NCBI RefSeq assembly: GCF_014645135.1
Contig: NZ_BMLH01000002.1
Location: forward strand, 526,966 to 590,965
Direction: 5' to 3'
DNA from: Rheinheimera tangshanensis
GTDB lineage: Bacteria; Pseudomonadota; Gammaproteobacteria; Enterobacterales; Alteromonadaceae
DNA: 64,000 nt
Shown here: positions 29,651-37,265 of the stretch, in pieces
Numbering within the stretch: position 1 is the first letter of the stretch
Layout of the letters: every line of letters starts with the position of its first letter
Translations under genes and position numbers: made by a program
Notes under the pieces: model-generated
Told to the model about the DNA's origin: nothing
What the model saw: the letters and a program-made list of their open reading frames with translations, nothing else
Databases searched by the model: none

Positions 29651-31927
29651 ATGAAGGCAAAGTGGCTGCTGTGGTTATTGCCCATACTATTGAGTGAACT
29701 ATCTTTTGCCGCCCAAACGGAGCATCAGCAACAGTTACCTTGCGACAAAGTCAAAAACCGTCCTTGTATTGCTTTAGTACTGGGAGGTGGCGGAGCCCGG
29801 GGCGGTGCTCATTTGGGGGTGATCCGTCAGTTAGAGCAGCAGTCAATCCCTATTGACTTGATTGTAGGGACCAGCATTGGTGCTTTTATCGGCGGGCTTT
29901 ATGCAACAGGCCATAGCCCGGATGAAATTCAGCATATTCTGAATCACTTAGAATGGAGCACAGGATTTCGCGATAAAGTGCACCGGGATGAAATGCCGGT
30001 AAGGCGTAAACAGCAGCAAGATGACTATCCTATCCGTTTGGGCTTAGGTTTAGATAGTTCTGGTATCAAAATTCCAAAAGGAGTGCTGTTAGGTCAGGCC
30101 ATGGCCGAGTTAATTTTAGAAGCCTATGGACCCGTATTAAATCACAGCCATTTTGATCAGTTACCCATTCCTTTTCGCGCTGTCGCGGCCGATCTGACCA
30201 ACAGAGAAACGGTAGTGATGAGTCAGGGCAGCTTATTACAAGCCGTGCAGGCCTCAATGTCTATCCCGGGTGTTGTCAGACCTATGGAGATGAATGGTCG
30301 TGTTCTTGTTGATGGCGGAGTTGCCAATAACTTACCTGTCAGTATTGCGAAAGAGTTAGGCGCTGACAGAGTGATCGCAGTAGCAATCGACGCGCCGCTG
30401 CTCAATAAAGACCAATTAGATTCTGCCTTTGCGGTCACGGATCAGCTGACTAATTTTTTAGTGCGTCAGGTGGTGGATCAGCAGATTGCTCTATTGGGGA
30501 CGCAGGACTTGTTACTGGTTCCGGACGTTGCGCAGATAGGGACTCTGGATTTTGAGCTGTTACCTCAATCTATTGAGGCGGGCAAAGTCAGCGCTTTGCA
30601 ACAAAGTAAAGCCCTCGCCAGCTTTGCTTACCCCGAGCACTATTCACAGTGGCTGGCGGCGCACAGAGCACAACAAGAGCAAAGTATCGAGGTGGATAGC
30701 ATAGAATTGGATAACCAAAGTTTATTGTCTGATCAGGTGCTGCTACAACGGCTTGCGTTAAAAGAAAACAAAATTTATGACAGCAAAAAACTCAAAGAAG
30801 GCCTGCGCCAGGTCTACGGAGTGGATACGCTGGAGAGAGCATCCTTGCAACTAGAAAAAAGTGAACAGGGAAAAGACACTCTGCTAAAGGTGCGGGCCGT
30901 AGAGAAAAGCTGGGGGCCTGGTTATCTGAATTTTCGTTTCGTCATGGAGGATGACTTCCGGAACAATAGATACTACCAGCTGGCAGGTTCTTATACGTAC
31001 ACCAATATCACCGATCTCGGCGCCGAACTGCACAATGAACTGGCACTGGGCACTGATAAATTTATTAGTTCAGAGTTGTATTGGCCTGTGTTTTCACCTG
31101 CCACTTTTATTAGTGCCCAAGTCCAGCGGGAAAACACTATTTTGTCGCTGGAGGATACGCAAGGGTTATCTTTAGGAGATTTATCCAACAGAGAAACAGC
31201 ACTGACAGCTAAGGCAGGCTGGAACCTATCGGATCATGCAAGACTAAGCTCCGGCTGGACGAACAGAGACGGCTATTTCCGTATTCCGGGTGCTGGAGTG
31301 GAGGATTTGGGATTGACCAGACTGGGTTATGATCGTGAAGGTCCGTTACTGGATTTTGTCTGGGACAGAATGGATAACCCGGTATTTGCCAGTCGTGGCT
31401 TTCGTGTCAGTGCAAACTGGCAATGGTTGGATGACACAGCCTTTGGCCGAACTTATCGTAGCCGCAGTCACTCGATTGAAGTGCAGGCTGCCCGCAGCTT
31501 TTTTGAACGCCATATTCTGCGTACCCGCTGGCGTTTTGAAGATTACACGCCAGGCGATCCAGAGGTTGCTGTTGAGCAGTTTTCATTGGGAGGCTTATTA
31601 AATCTGTCTGGTTATCCAAAAAATTATTTATTTGGCAGTGAAGTAAAATTTGGCAGTCTGGTGTATTTATACAAAATGAGTGAAAACAGATTCAGTGTTT
31701 TTAATTCACCATTTTATCTGGGAATGTCTCTGGAAAAAGGTCAGGTTAAGGGCAATATGATCCAACTGGATAGTCTTGCCAACGAAACAGACTGGATATG
31801 GGCCAGCAGTCTGTTTGCTGGCTGGGATAGTCCTTTCGGTCCTGTGTATATGGGATATGGCAGAGCTGAAGACGATATCAATGGCACTGCCTACAGGTAT
31901 TATTTATCCCTTGGGCAGAATTTTTAA
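29651..31927 (+). CDS. Patatin-like phospholipase autotransporter (type Vd, PlpD-like)
   Basis: A 758-residue secreted enzyme: signal peptide of about 20 residues, patatin lipase domain with oxyanion loop GGGGARGGAH from 45, nucleophile Ser75 in GTSIG and Asp221 in DGG; then a POTRA-like linker (about 345-410) and a 16-strand-type barrel ending YLSLGQNF with a terminal Phe. PlpD-type proteins expose a phospholipase A1 through their own barrel. RBS GAGGAG precedes ATG 29651. The following solute-binding gene starts 14 bases downstream and may be cotranscribed. Confidence 0.9.
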   Translation: MKAKWLLWLLPILLSELSFAAQTEHQQQLPCDKVKNRPCIALVLGGGGARGGAHLGVIRQLEQQSIPIDLIVGTSIGAFIGGLYATGHSPDEIQHILNHLEWSTGFRDKVHRDEMPVRRKQQQDDYPIRLGLGLDSSGIKIPKGVLLGQAMAELILEAYGPVLNHSHFDQLPIPFRAVAADLTNRETVVMSQGSLLQAVQASMSIPGVVRPMEMNGRVLVDGGVANNLPVSIAKELGADRVIAVAIDAPLLNKDQLDSAFAVTDQLTNFLVRQVVDQQIALLGTQDLLLVPDVAQIGTLDFELLPQSIEAGKVSALQQSKALASFAYPEHYSQWLAAHRAQQEQSIEVDSIELDNQSLLSDQVLLQRLALKENKIYDSKKLKEGLRQVYGVDTLERASLQLEKSEQGKDTLLKVRAVEKSWGPGYLNFRFVMEDDFRNNRYYQLAGSYTYTNITDLGAELHNELALGTDKFISSELYWPVFSPATFISAQVQRENTILSLEDTQGLSLGDLSNRETALTAKAGWNLSDHARLSSGWTNRDGYFRIPGAGVEDLGLTRLGYDREGPLLDFVWDRMDNPVFASRGFRVSANWQWLDDTAFGRTYRSRSHSIEVQAARSFFERHILRTRWRFEDYTPGDPEVAVEQFSLGGLLNLSGYPKNYLFGSEVKFGSLVYLYKMSENRFSVFNSPFYLGMSLEKGQVKGNMIQLDSLANETDWIWASSLFAGWDSPFGPVYMGYGRAEDDINGTAYRYYLSLGQNF

Positions 31928-31941
31928 CTTCAGGCGCTCTT

Positions 31942-32682
31942 ATGCACACTTTACCTGGTTTACTGCTGCTCCTGTGTTGTAGTTTTACTTCTGTAGCATC
32001 AGAGGGCGAAGCACCTTTGCTGGTGGGGTTGAGTCAGAATTCAGCACCAGAAAAACAAGGTAAAACCATTCAGTTTGAAACGGAGTTATTCCGTCAATTG
32101 CTGACAGAACTCGGGTACAAGGCAGAGTTTATCGCTGCGCCTCACGCCAGGTTGACCCGCATGTTACAAAATAAGCAGTTGGATATGGCGGCAAGACAAG
32201 GTGGGGAACCTGTTGCCGGCTTATTTTATAGCCAGCCTTATCTTGAATTTCATAATCTGGTTTTTGCCTTGTCAGACTTTCCGGATCAATTGCACAGCAT
32301 ACAGGATATGAGCCGTTATTCTGTCGCCAGTTTTCAGAATGCCAGCAAAATTCTGGGTACTGAATTTACGCAGGCAATGAAAATGGCAGCTTCGTTCCGC
32401 GAGGTGGTCGATCATGATCAGGCGATTGAGATGCTGCAGCAGCGGCGAATAGAATTGCTGGTGCTGGATAAGATCACTTTTTACAGGCGCTGGGCTGACA
32501 AAGGATTAAAGCCCCATCAGGTCCGTACATTTGATTTGTTTCCAACTGCTCAGCACCATATTGGCTTTACCGATGCCAAGCTGCAGCAGCAGGTGAGTCG
32601 ACTTTTACAGCAATGGCAGGATTCCGGCCGGGTTGCAGAATTACAGAAACAAACCCGGCAGCATAATCAGTCGCTGAACTAG
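31942..32682 (+). CDS. Extracellular solute-binding protein, family 3-like
   Basis: A 246-residue exported protein with a signal peptide of about 19 residues (SFTSVASEG) and a periplasmic binding-protein fold of the amino-acid type: FETELFRQLLTELGYKAEF, DMAARQGGEPVAGLFYSQPYL and VLDKITFYRRWAD. No permease or ATPase gene is adjacent, so it may be a stand-alone sensor or scavenger rather than part of a transporter. It lies 14 bases after the patatin gene. Its 3' end overlaps the convergent small gene by 4 bases. Confidence 0.8.
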   Translation: MHTLPGLLLLLCCSFTSVASEGEAPLLVGLSQNSAPEKQGKTIQFETELFRQLLTELGYKAEFIAAPHARLTRMLQNKQLDMAARQGGEPVAGLFYSQPYLEFHNLVFALSDFPDQLHSIQDMSRYSVASFQNASKILGTEFTQAMKMAASFREVVDHDQAIEMLQQRRIELLVLDKITFYRRWADKGLKPHQVRTFDLFPTAQHHIGFTDAKLQQQVSRLLQQWQDSGRVAELQKQTRQHNQSLN

Positions 32683-33122
32683 CTTTCTTCTACCAGTTTT
32701 TTAGCGGCTTCTTTAATCAGCTGTTCTTTTTGTTTTTGCAGCATTTCTAATTGCGATTTCTCCGCATCGCTCAGCTCGCCCTTTTTGTTGGTAAGGGCTT
32801 CAATTTTCTCTTCTATTTCTTCCAGCTTTTTCCTGTCTATACCCAGTTTACCGTCCAACACTTGCTGCATCAGCGTTGCTAACCTATCGGGTTGTTGCAG
32901 TGATTCGTTTTTATCCTGGTTTTGTATGCCCGATTCAGTTGAAGCCGTATTGTGTTTAGCTAAATGCTGATAGGTCAAAGCCGGCTCTTGTAAGCCGCTG
33001 GATAAACTAACTTTGTCGGCATAAGGATCGTCAATAAATACTTTATCTTTGCCAAAAGACGGTGATTGAACCAGTTGAACTTCCGGTCCCAGTGCCGGAG
33101 CCAGACCTGAAATACTGAACAT
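32679..33122 (-). CDS. Hypothetical coiled-coil protein
   Basis: I do not recognise this 147-residue protein. It has no signal or membrane segment; the N-terminal half is polar and low in structure, and residues about 90-147 are strongly helical and charged (KKLEEIEEKIEALTNKKG, EKSQLEMLQKQKEQLIKEAA), predicting a coiled coil. ATG 33120-33122 has GGAG 7 bases ahead; the 28 codons upstream in frame are Cys/Trp-rich and lack a ribosome site. It converges with the solute-binding gene (4-base overlap). Confidence 0.7.
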   Translation of the reverse strand: MFSISGLAPALGPEVQLVQSPSFGKDKVFIDDPYADKVSLSSGLQEPALTYQHLAKHNTASTESGIQNQDKNESLQQPDRLATLMQQVLDGKLGIDRKKLEEIEEKIEALTNKKGELSDAEKSQLEMLQKQKEQLIKEAAKKLVEES

Positions 33123-33293
33123 ATTTATCTCCAGAGCTTTAGGTTGTGGCCATAGTACTGGCCTTTTGCTTGAACAACAGCAAATTTGATGCCAAAGCGA
33201 GAGCACTGGATCTTCAGCAAAATAGCGGGGCAGTAGCTGGGCTGCGGCAAAAGCTGGCCGCTTTTGACATTTTTTTACATCTACTTTGCCACT

Positions 33294-34256
33294 TTACACC
33301 ATTGTTCGCTGCGCTGGCTGACTGCAGCTGAACTGACGTTGATACTGGCGTGGACTTATTCCTAATTGTTTCTGAAATTGCTGGCGCAGATTCAGAGTCG
33401 AACCAAAACCTGTCAGATCTGTGATCTGCTCTATCGAATGCAGGCCTTGCTCCAGATAGTGTTGTACCAGTTGCAAACGTTGTTGTAACAGCCATTGCAG
33501 AGGGCTTAGACCTGTACTGGCTTTAAAATGCCGGTCAAAGCTACGCCTGGACATACCCGCCTTATTTGCGAGTTGTTCCACAGCTAAAGGCTGATGTAGA
33601 TGCAATAAAGCCCAGTCCATGGTTGCGCTGAGTAAATTGGTTTTTTTCTGCAGCGGCTGAGCGACAAATTGAGCCTGGCCACCCTGACGGTGCGCTGAAA
33701 TCACGGCTCTTTTGGCCACTTGATTGGCGATTTCAAACCCAAAGTCCCGCCGTATCACGGCCAGTCCTAAATCCAAAGCTGCGGCACTGCCAGCAGAGCA
33801 GCCAATCTGACCATCAAAACAATAAAGGACATTTTGTTGATAGCGACTATCTGGATAACGGCGCTGAAACTCATCGGCATAACGCCAGTGCGTTGTTGCT
33901 GCTTTATCTTTTAGCAGACCAAGTTCCGCTAATAAAAAAGCGCCAGAACAGAAAGAAATCAACCGGACTCCGCGCTGATAAGCGGCCAGCAATTGTTGGC
34001 GTAATGTGTCGGTTGGCTGTGGCACTGAGACAGACCAGTTTGGGATCAGAATCGTATCGTAAGGGCTTAAATCCTCAATCTGCGGCACTAATAATTGCAG
34101 ACCACCAGTGGCCATTAAAGGCCCGGGAGCAAAGCTGACTATATCGGTCTGATACCAGTTAGGGTATTCAGGCCGGTTTAAAGCAAATAATTCAGAAGCA
34201 CAACCGAGCTCAAAGGTTGCTACTGAAGGGCCTAATAAAATCGCAACTTTATGCAT
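33294..34256 (-). CDS. GlxA/FtrA-type AraC-family regulator
   Basis: A 320-residue regulator with an N-terminal DJ-1/PfpI-like domain (Cys103 in ISFCSGAFLLAELG, the nucleophile-elbow position) and a C-terminal AraC helix-turn-helix domain from about 215 (LANKAGMSRRSFDRHFKAST, ITDLTGFGSTLNLRQQFQKQ). It most resembles FtrA. The rhodanese gene diverges from it across 149 bases and is the likely target, a pairing I know from other proteobacteria. The inducer is unknown. Confidence 0.86.
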   Translation of the reverse strand: MHKVAILLGPSVATFELGCASELFALNRPEYPNWYQTDIVSFAPGPLMATGGLQLLVPQIEDLSPYDTILIPNWSVSVPQPTDTLRQQLLAAYQRGVRLISFCSGAFLLAELGLLKDKAATTHWRYADEFQRRYPDSRYQQNVLYCFDGQIGCSAGSAAALDLGLAVIRRDFGFEIANQVAKRAVISAHRQGGQAQFVAQPLQKKTNLLSATMDWALLHLHQPLAVEQLANKAGMSRRSFDRHFKASTGLSPLQWLLQQRLQLVQHYLEQGLHSIEQITDLTGFGSTLNLRQQFQKQLGISPRQYQRQFSCSQPAQRTMV

Positions 34257-34405
34257 GCCTGTGCGCCGGTTTGCTTTGATACTCAGATTTGGCTTAATAC
34301 TAATCTATTGTGTCTTTTAAGCCAATGGTGTGAGTTGTGTAAGCAAAGTACAGTGCTGCTGAACCTGATTTGCTTTGAACAACCATCTAGTTAGGAGCGG
34401 CCCTT

Positions 34406-34798
34406 ATGTCATCTATGGTATCCAGACCTGCAGCAGCGGGATCAGCCCAAGCCATTGCTCACTTTAGCGCTTTATTACAATTTGAAACGGACTGCTGGGA
34501 TGTACAGCATGCTATCAGCAATAAAAGACAGGATTTTGTACTGTTGGATGTGCGGGGAGAAACTGCTTATGCCCAGGGCCATCTGCCGGAAGCTGTATGT
34601 TTTCCTCACAGCCGAATTTCAGCAGACACTGTGGCCGGATACCCGGCGGACACTTTATTTGTTGTGTACTGTGCCGGACCTCATTGTAATGGTGCTGATA
34701 AAGCGGCGCTAAAACTGGCGCAACTGCAAAGACCTGTGAAGAAAATGATAGGTGGAGTCACAGGTTGGCTGGATGAGGACTTCAGGTTAATTCGTTAA
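34406..34798 (+). CDS. Rhodanese-like sulfurtransferase
   Basis: A single rhodanese domain of 130 residues with DVRGETAYAQGHLPEAV and the active-site loop CAGPHC at 89-94, where Cys89 would carry persulfide; the six-residue loop suits sulfur rather than phosphate substrates. It diverges from the FtrA-like regulator, which probably controls it, and converges with the DUF3429 gene (4-base overlap). Sulfur donor and acceptor are unknown; cytoplasmic. Confidence 0.87.
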   Translation: MSSMVSRPAAAGSAQAIAHFSALLQFETDCWDVQHAISNKRQDFVLLDVRGETAYAQGHLPEAVCFPHSRISADTVAGYPADTLFVVYCAGPHCNGADKAALKLAQLQRPVKKMIGGVTGWLDEDFRLIR

Positions 34799-35205
34799 AG
34801 AGACATCCAGTACACCAGGTGACAAATAACCACTACAGTGGTCAGATGATTTCTTAATCTGTTATAGGCTGGTGAATAATTGAGTTGGCTTTGCTGTGTG
34901 TATTCAAACAGCCGCAATGCGGCAAAAGCTGCTGCCAGCACAAGCAGTTGCTGCTTAGGTAACAGCAGACTGCTAAACCAGCCTGCTAAGGCAAAACTGA
35001 CCACCCAGAGCGGAAAAAGCTTTCCAGAGTGTCGATAAAGCACAGGCCATAGGACCCCTGCCATAAAGGCCAGAATAATCTGACTGTAGCTTTGAAACGC
35101 GATAAAGGAAGCAGGAAAAGTTGCAAGCTGTTGCCAGAGCTGCAGGCAGGTCAGGCCGATAAAGGGCAGTAAGCCAGCGTAACCTAAAATCTGGATAAGG
35201 GACAT
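34795..35205 (-). CDS. DUF3429 membrane protein
   Basis: A 136-residue inner membrane protein with about four to five helices and the DUF3429 pattern (LPFIGL near the start, AFMAGVLWPVL, the Arg-Leu-Phe-Glu-Tyr segment ALRLFEYTQQ and RNHLTTVVVICHLVYW). Function unknown. It overlaps the convergent rhodanese gene by 4 bases; its upstream region is the 405-base gap that holds a leftward hairpin and an ERIC-like repeat. Confidence 0.83.
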   Translation of the reverse strand: MSLIQILGYAGLLPFIGLTCLQLWQQLATFPASFIAFQSYSQIILAFMAGVLWPVLYRHSGKLFPLWVVSFALAGWFSSLLLPKQQLLVLAAAFAALRLFEYTQQSQLNYSPAYNRLRNHLTTVVVICHLVYWMSL

Positions 35206-35267
35206 AACAGTATTTCTTTAAGCAAATTAATTACTAATACGCAGTCAATCAGGTTCTGGATGAACAG

Positions 35268-35301
35268 TAAAAAAAGAGGGAGAACCACAAGGGTTTCCCT
35301 C
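35268..35301 (-). terminator. Candidate leftward terminator with no leftward gene feeding it
   Basis: Read leftward, an imperfect stem (GAGGGA with TCCCTC at the base, one mismatch and a bulge above it, short loop) is followed by seven T. It sits upstream of the DUF3429 start, and no leftward gene lies to its right before 37.3 kb. It may end a small transcript beginning in the gap, or block antisense transcription. Confidence 0.45.
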
Positions 35302-35340
35302 ACAAAAATCCAGGACAATCCAGAGAGTTAAAGCAACAGT

Positions 35341-35470
35341 TCTATCCTAATTAATTGGAATTGCGGCAAGGCGACAAGCTATAAAGTCCCCATGAGCATA
35401 GTAAAACTATGTGATTGAGGCTTTAGAGCGCAGGCAACACAGCTGCAGCTTCAATTAAGACGGATATAGA
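35341..35470. repeat. ERIC-like (IRU) intergenic repeat, copy 1
   Basis: A roughly 130-base imperfect palindrome. Its ends are inverted (CTATCCTAATTAATTGGAA on the left against the complement of TTCAATTAAGACGGATATAG on the right), with inner blocks GGCGACAAGC, GAGCATAGTAAAACTATGT and GAGCGCAGGCAACACAGCTG. Blocks and order match the enterobacterial ERIC/IRU consensus and the second copy at 61830-61960. It fills much of the 405-base gap (35206-35610), the longest without a gene; the rest of that gap shows only the hairpin at 35268-35301. Confidence 0.78.
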
Positions 35471-35610
35471 CAGGGTTCGCGCTTAACTGGGGCTTATTAT
35501 CCGGCTGGTCCGTGGCAAATTTATGACAAGTTGATAAAGCTTTCGCGACACTTGCCAATTGAGTCGCTTTGCGGTTGACTGTGCAGGAGCCGTTTGGTCT
35601 GGAGCAGTAG

Positions 35611-36396
35611 ATGTTAAAAAAATACCTGCAGCAAATCCGTCAGGGTAAGCCTGTGCATTACGGCCGTATGCTGGAGTTGTTGCCACCGCTGTTTTATCAG
35701 AAAAAGTCCGAGATGTTTAAGGTGCGGCAGTTAGGCTCGGGTCGTTGGCAGGTTAATATCTTATCTGAAGCTTTGTTTAGTCAGCTTGAGCAGCAAGCGC
35801 TTAAGCCGGCATCACGCAAAGAGGCGGCTCAGATTGGTGACTCGCATCAGGTCAATACCTCTTTTGGTTACCAACTGGTGTATCACCAGTCATGTCTGAA
35901 TCGACAACCTGAAGTGGTGGTGTTGGACGGCACCAATAAATTCCAGAGTTATCAAGCGAAACCTACCTTGTTACTGATTGAAAACGAAGAATGTTTTTTC
36001 CGTTATGCGGATCTCTTGCCTGTCTGTGGTCAGATGCTGGCGCTGGATTTTTCTTTGCACACTACCGACATTGGGTTTGCCTCTGGCAGTAAAGCCAGTT
36101 CAGCCTTGCTGATGCCGTTTTACCAGCAGTACCAGCAAATTTATTGCGCCTTTGATTTTGATGCTGCAGCGTTAGAGCTGTTTGATTTGTTAAAGCAGCG
36201 CTTAGGCGACAAACTAAAATTTGTTACACCAGCAGATTTCAGCCCATGGCAGGCGTTGTTTAACAACAAACCCAAGCACCCTAATCAGTTGGAAAAAGCC
36301 CTGGAGTTAGCAGAAAAACATCATTTTTATGGTTTGTTGGATGCGTTGCAGCAAAAGGGCTGCTTTTTGGAGCAAGAGGCGCTGTTAGAAATATAA
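35611..36396 (+). CDS. Stand-alone Toprim protein resembling Wadjet JetD (DUF2220-like)
   Basis: A 261-residue cytoplasmic protein. The C-terminal half looks like the Toprim nuclease domain of JetD/DUF2220 and topoisomerase VI A subunits: the acidic IENEECF at 123-129, a GSKASSAL segment near 159-166, and the DxD pair in FDFDAAALELFDLL at 181-194. The N-terminal 115 residues may be a winged-helix-like region. JetD cleaves foreign circular DNA together with JetABC, but no SMC-like or kleisin genes are present, so a Wadjet role is not supported. GGAG precedes ATG 35611. Recognition is by motif only; other Toprim families remain possible. Confidence 0.6.
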   Translation: MLKKYLQQIRQGKPVHYGRMLELLPPLFYQKKSEMFKVRQLGSGRWQVNILSEALFSQLEQQALKPASRKEAAQIGDSHQVNTSFGYQLVYHQSCLNRQPEVVVLDGTNKFQSYQAKPTLLLIENEECFFRYADLLPVCGQMLALDFSLHTTDIGFASGSKASSALLMPFYQQYQQIYCAFDFDAAALELFDLLKQRLGDKLKFVTPADFSPWQALFNNKPKHPNQLEKALELAEKHHFYGLLDALQQKGCFLEQEALLEI

Positions 36397-36538
36397 CGGC
36401 TTTAGTGGTGAGATCTGTCGTAAGCAACTACAGTGTTCAGGACGCAACAGGCAGATTAAATTCGCTGTAAATCAATAAGCTGTGTCTGTTATTGGGCTTT
36501 GTGGTTACTAGGTATAACTATTAAGGGGAAATCTGGTT

Positions 36539-36898
36539 ATGTATAAAAATATGCTGTTTGTTTTTGTAGTGATGATGTTTAGCTCTTTGGCTCAGGCCGC
36601 CGGTGCTTTAGCTATTGATGAAAATCAGGGCGATCAATATGGTTTTGCCTATGACTATGCTTCAATTTCAGAAGCTTCAGAGAGAGCTTTAGCAGAATGT
36701 GGTGGAAACTGCAGTGTAGTGCAGGTATTTGAATCTGGTTGTGCGGCTTATGCTGCTGACCAAACTGCAGGCAGCACCATTTATGGTTGGGCGACCAGCA
36801 GTGATGGTGGCGATGCTCAATCTCAGGCGTTGCAGTACTGTTCAAGTTATGGCGGTAGTCAGTGTATGGTACGCAGCTGGGGCTGCAATTCACAGTAA
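36539..36898 (+). CDS. DUF4189 secreted protein
   Basis: A 119-residue exported protein with a signal peptide of about 20 residues (SLAQAAGAL) and a DUF4189 domain: GALAIDENQGDQYGFAYDY, then paired cysteines in CGGNCSVVQVFESGCAA and YCSSYGGSQCMVRSWGCN. The six or more cysteines suggest disulfides in the periplasm or outside. The family is often found near secreted enzymes; its function is unknown. RBS GGGGAA lies ahead of ATG 36539. A PI-PLC remnant begins at its stop codon. Confidence 0.85.
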   Translation: MYKNMLFVFVVMMFSSLAQAAGALAIDENQGDQYGFAYDYASISEASERALAECGGNCSVVQVFESGCAAYAADQTAGSTIYGWATSSDGGDAQSQALQYCSSYGGSQCMVRSWGCNSQ

Positions 36899-37209
36899 AT
36901 CGGGCGCCAGACAGTCCAGAGGCCGCTATGCTGCTGCAAAATCAGCCAGAGCAACAGTGTGATGCCATAGAAAAGCTGGTGCAACAGGGCTATATAGTGC
37001 GCATCCGCAGTGATGAATTTCATCCAACAGCCTATTCTATTGCAAGACGGGATACGGCTTTGCGAAGTGCTGCTCAGATTGTTTCCACCGACTTTTATCC
37101 ACAAGCGCCACAACAAACACCTGATGGCAAAGCGGTGCAATTTCCGGATCAAAGCCTATGGCGTTGTCACCCTAAATTAACCGATAGCCCTTGCGTGGTC
37201 TCAGAATAA
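36898..37209 (+). pseudogene. Remnant (C-terminus) of a Ca2+-dependent PI-specific phospholipase C
   Basis: From about 36898 a frame reads through to 37209 with the C-terminus of the PI-PLC-C1 family: NRAPDSPEAAMLLQN, IEKLVQQGYIVRIRSDEF, RRDTALRSAAQIVSTDFYP and WRCHPKLTDSPCVVSE. A full enzyme would have about 300-350 more residues and the catalytic His/Asp/Glu residues upstream, none of which remain. The remnant abuts the stop of the DUF4189 gene, as if a deletion had removed the 5' part. The upstream frame before the junction is only the shadow of the DUF4189 gene. It is not likely to be translated as an active enzyme. Confidence 0.7.
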
Positions 37210-37212
37210 TCT

Positions 37213-37253
37213 GCAGAGCCTGAGCACAACTTTTTTGTTTGCTCAGGCTCTGC
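37213..37253. terminator. Perfect 14-bp hairpin between convergent genes
   Basis: GCAGAGCCTGAGCA and its exact complement enclose a 13-base loop that contains the T run; no T tract follows on either side, so it is not a textbook intrinsic terminator. Its place between the PI-PLC remnant and the leftward DUF2339 gene suggests bidirectional transcript ending or 3' end protection. Confidence 0.55.
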
Positions 37254-37265
37254 TTAGGTTTACCG

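Noticed and set aside
35611..36396. A Wadjet-type anti-plasmid system around the JetD-like gene
   Set aside because: No SMC-like ATPase, kleisin or KITE gene is present; neighbours are DUF3429, DUF4189 and a phospholipase remnant.
36862..36900. The start of the frame that contains the phospholipase remnant
   Set aside because: The first 12 codons are the out-of-frame end of the DUF4189 gene; family similarity begins only at the junction.
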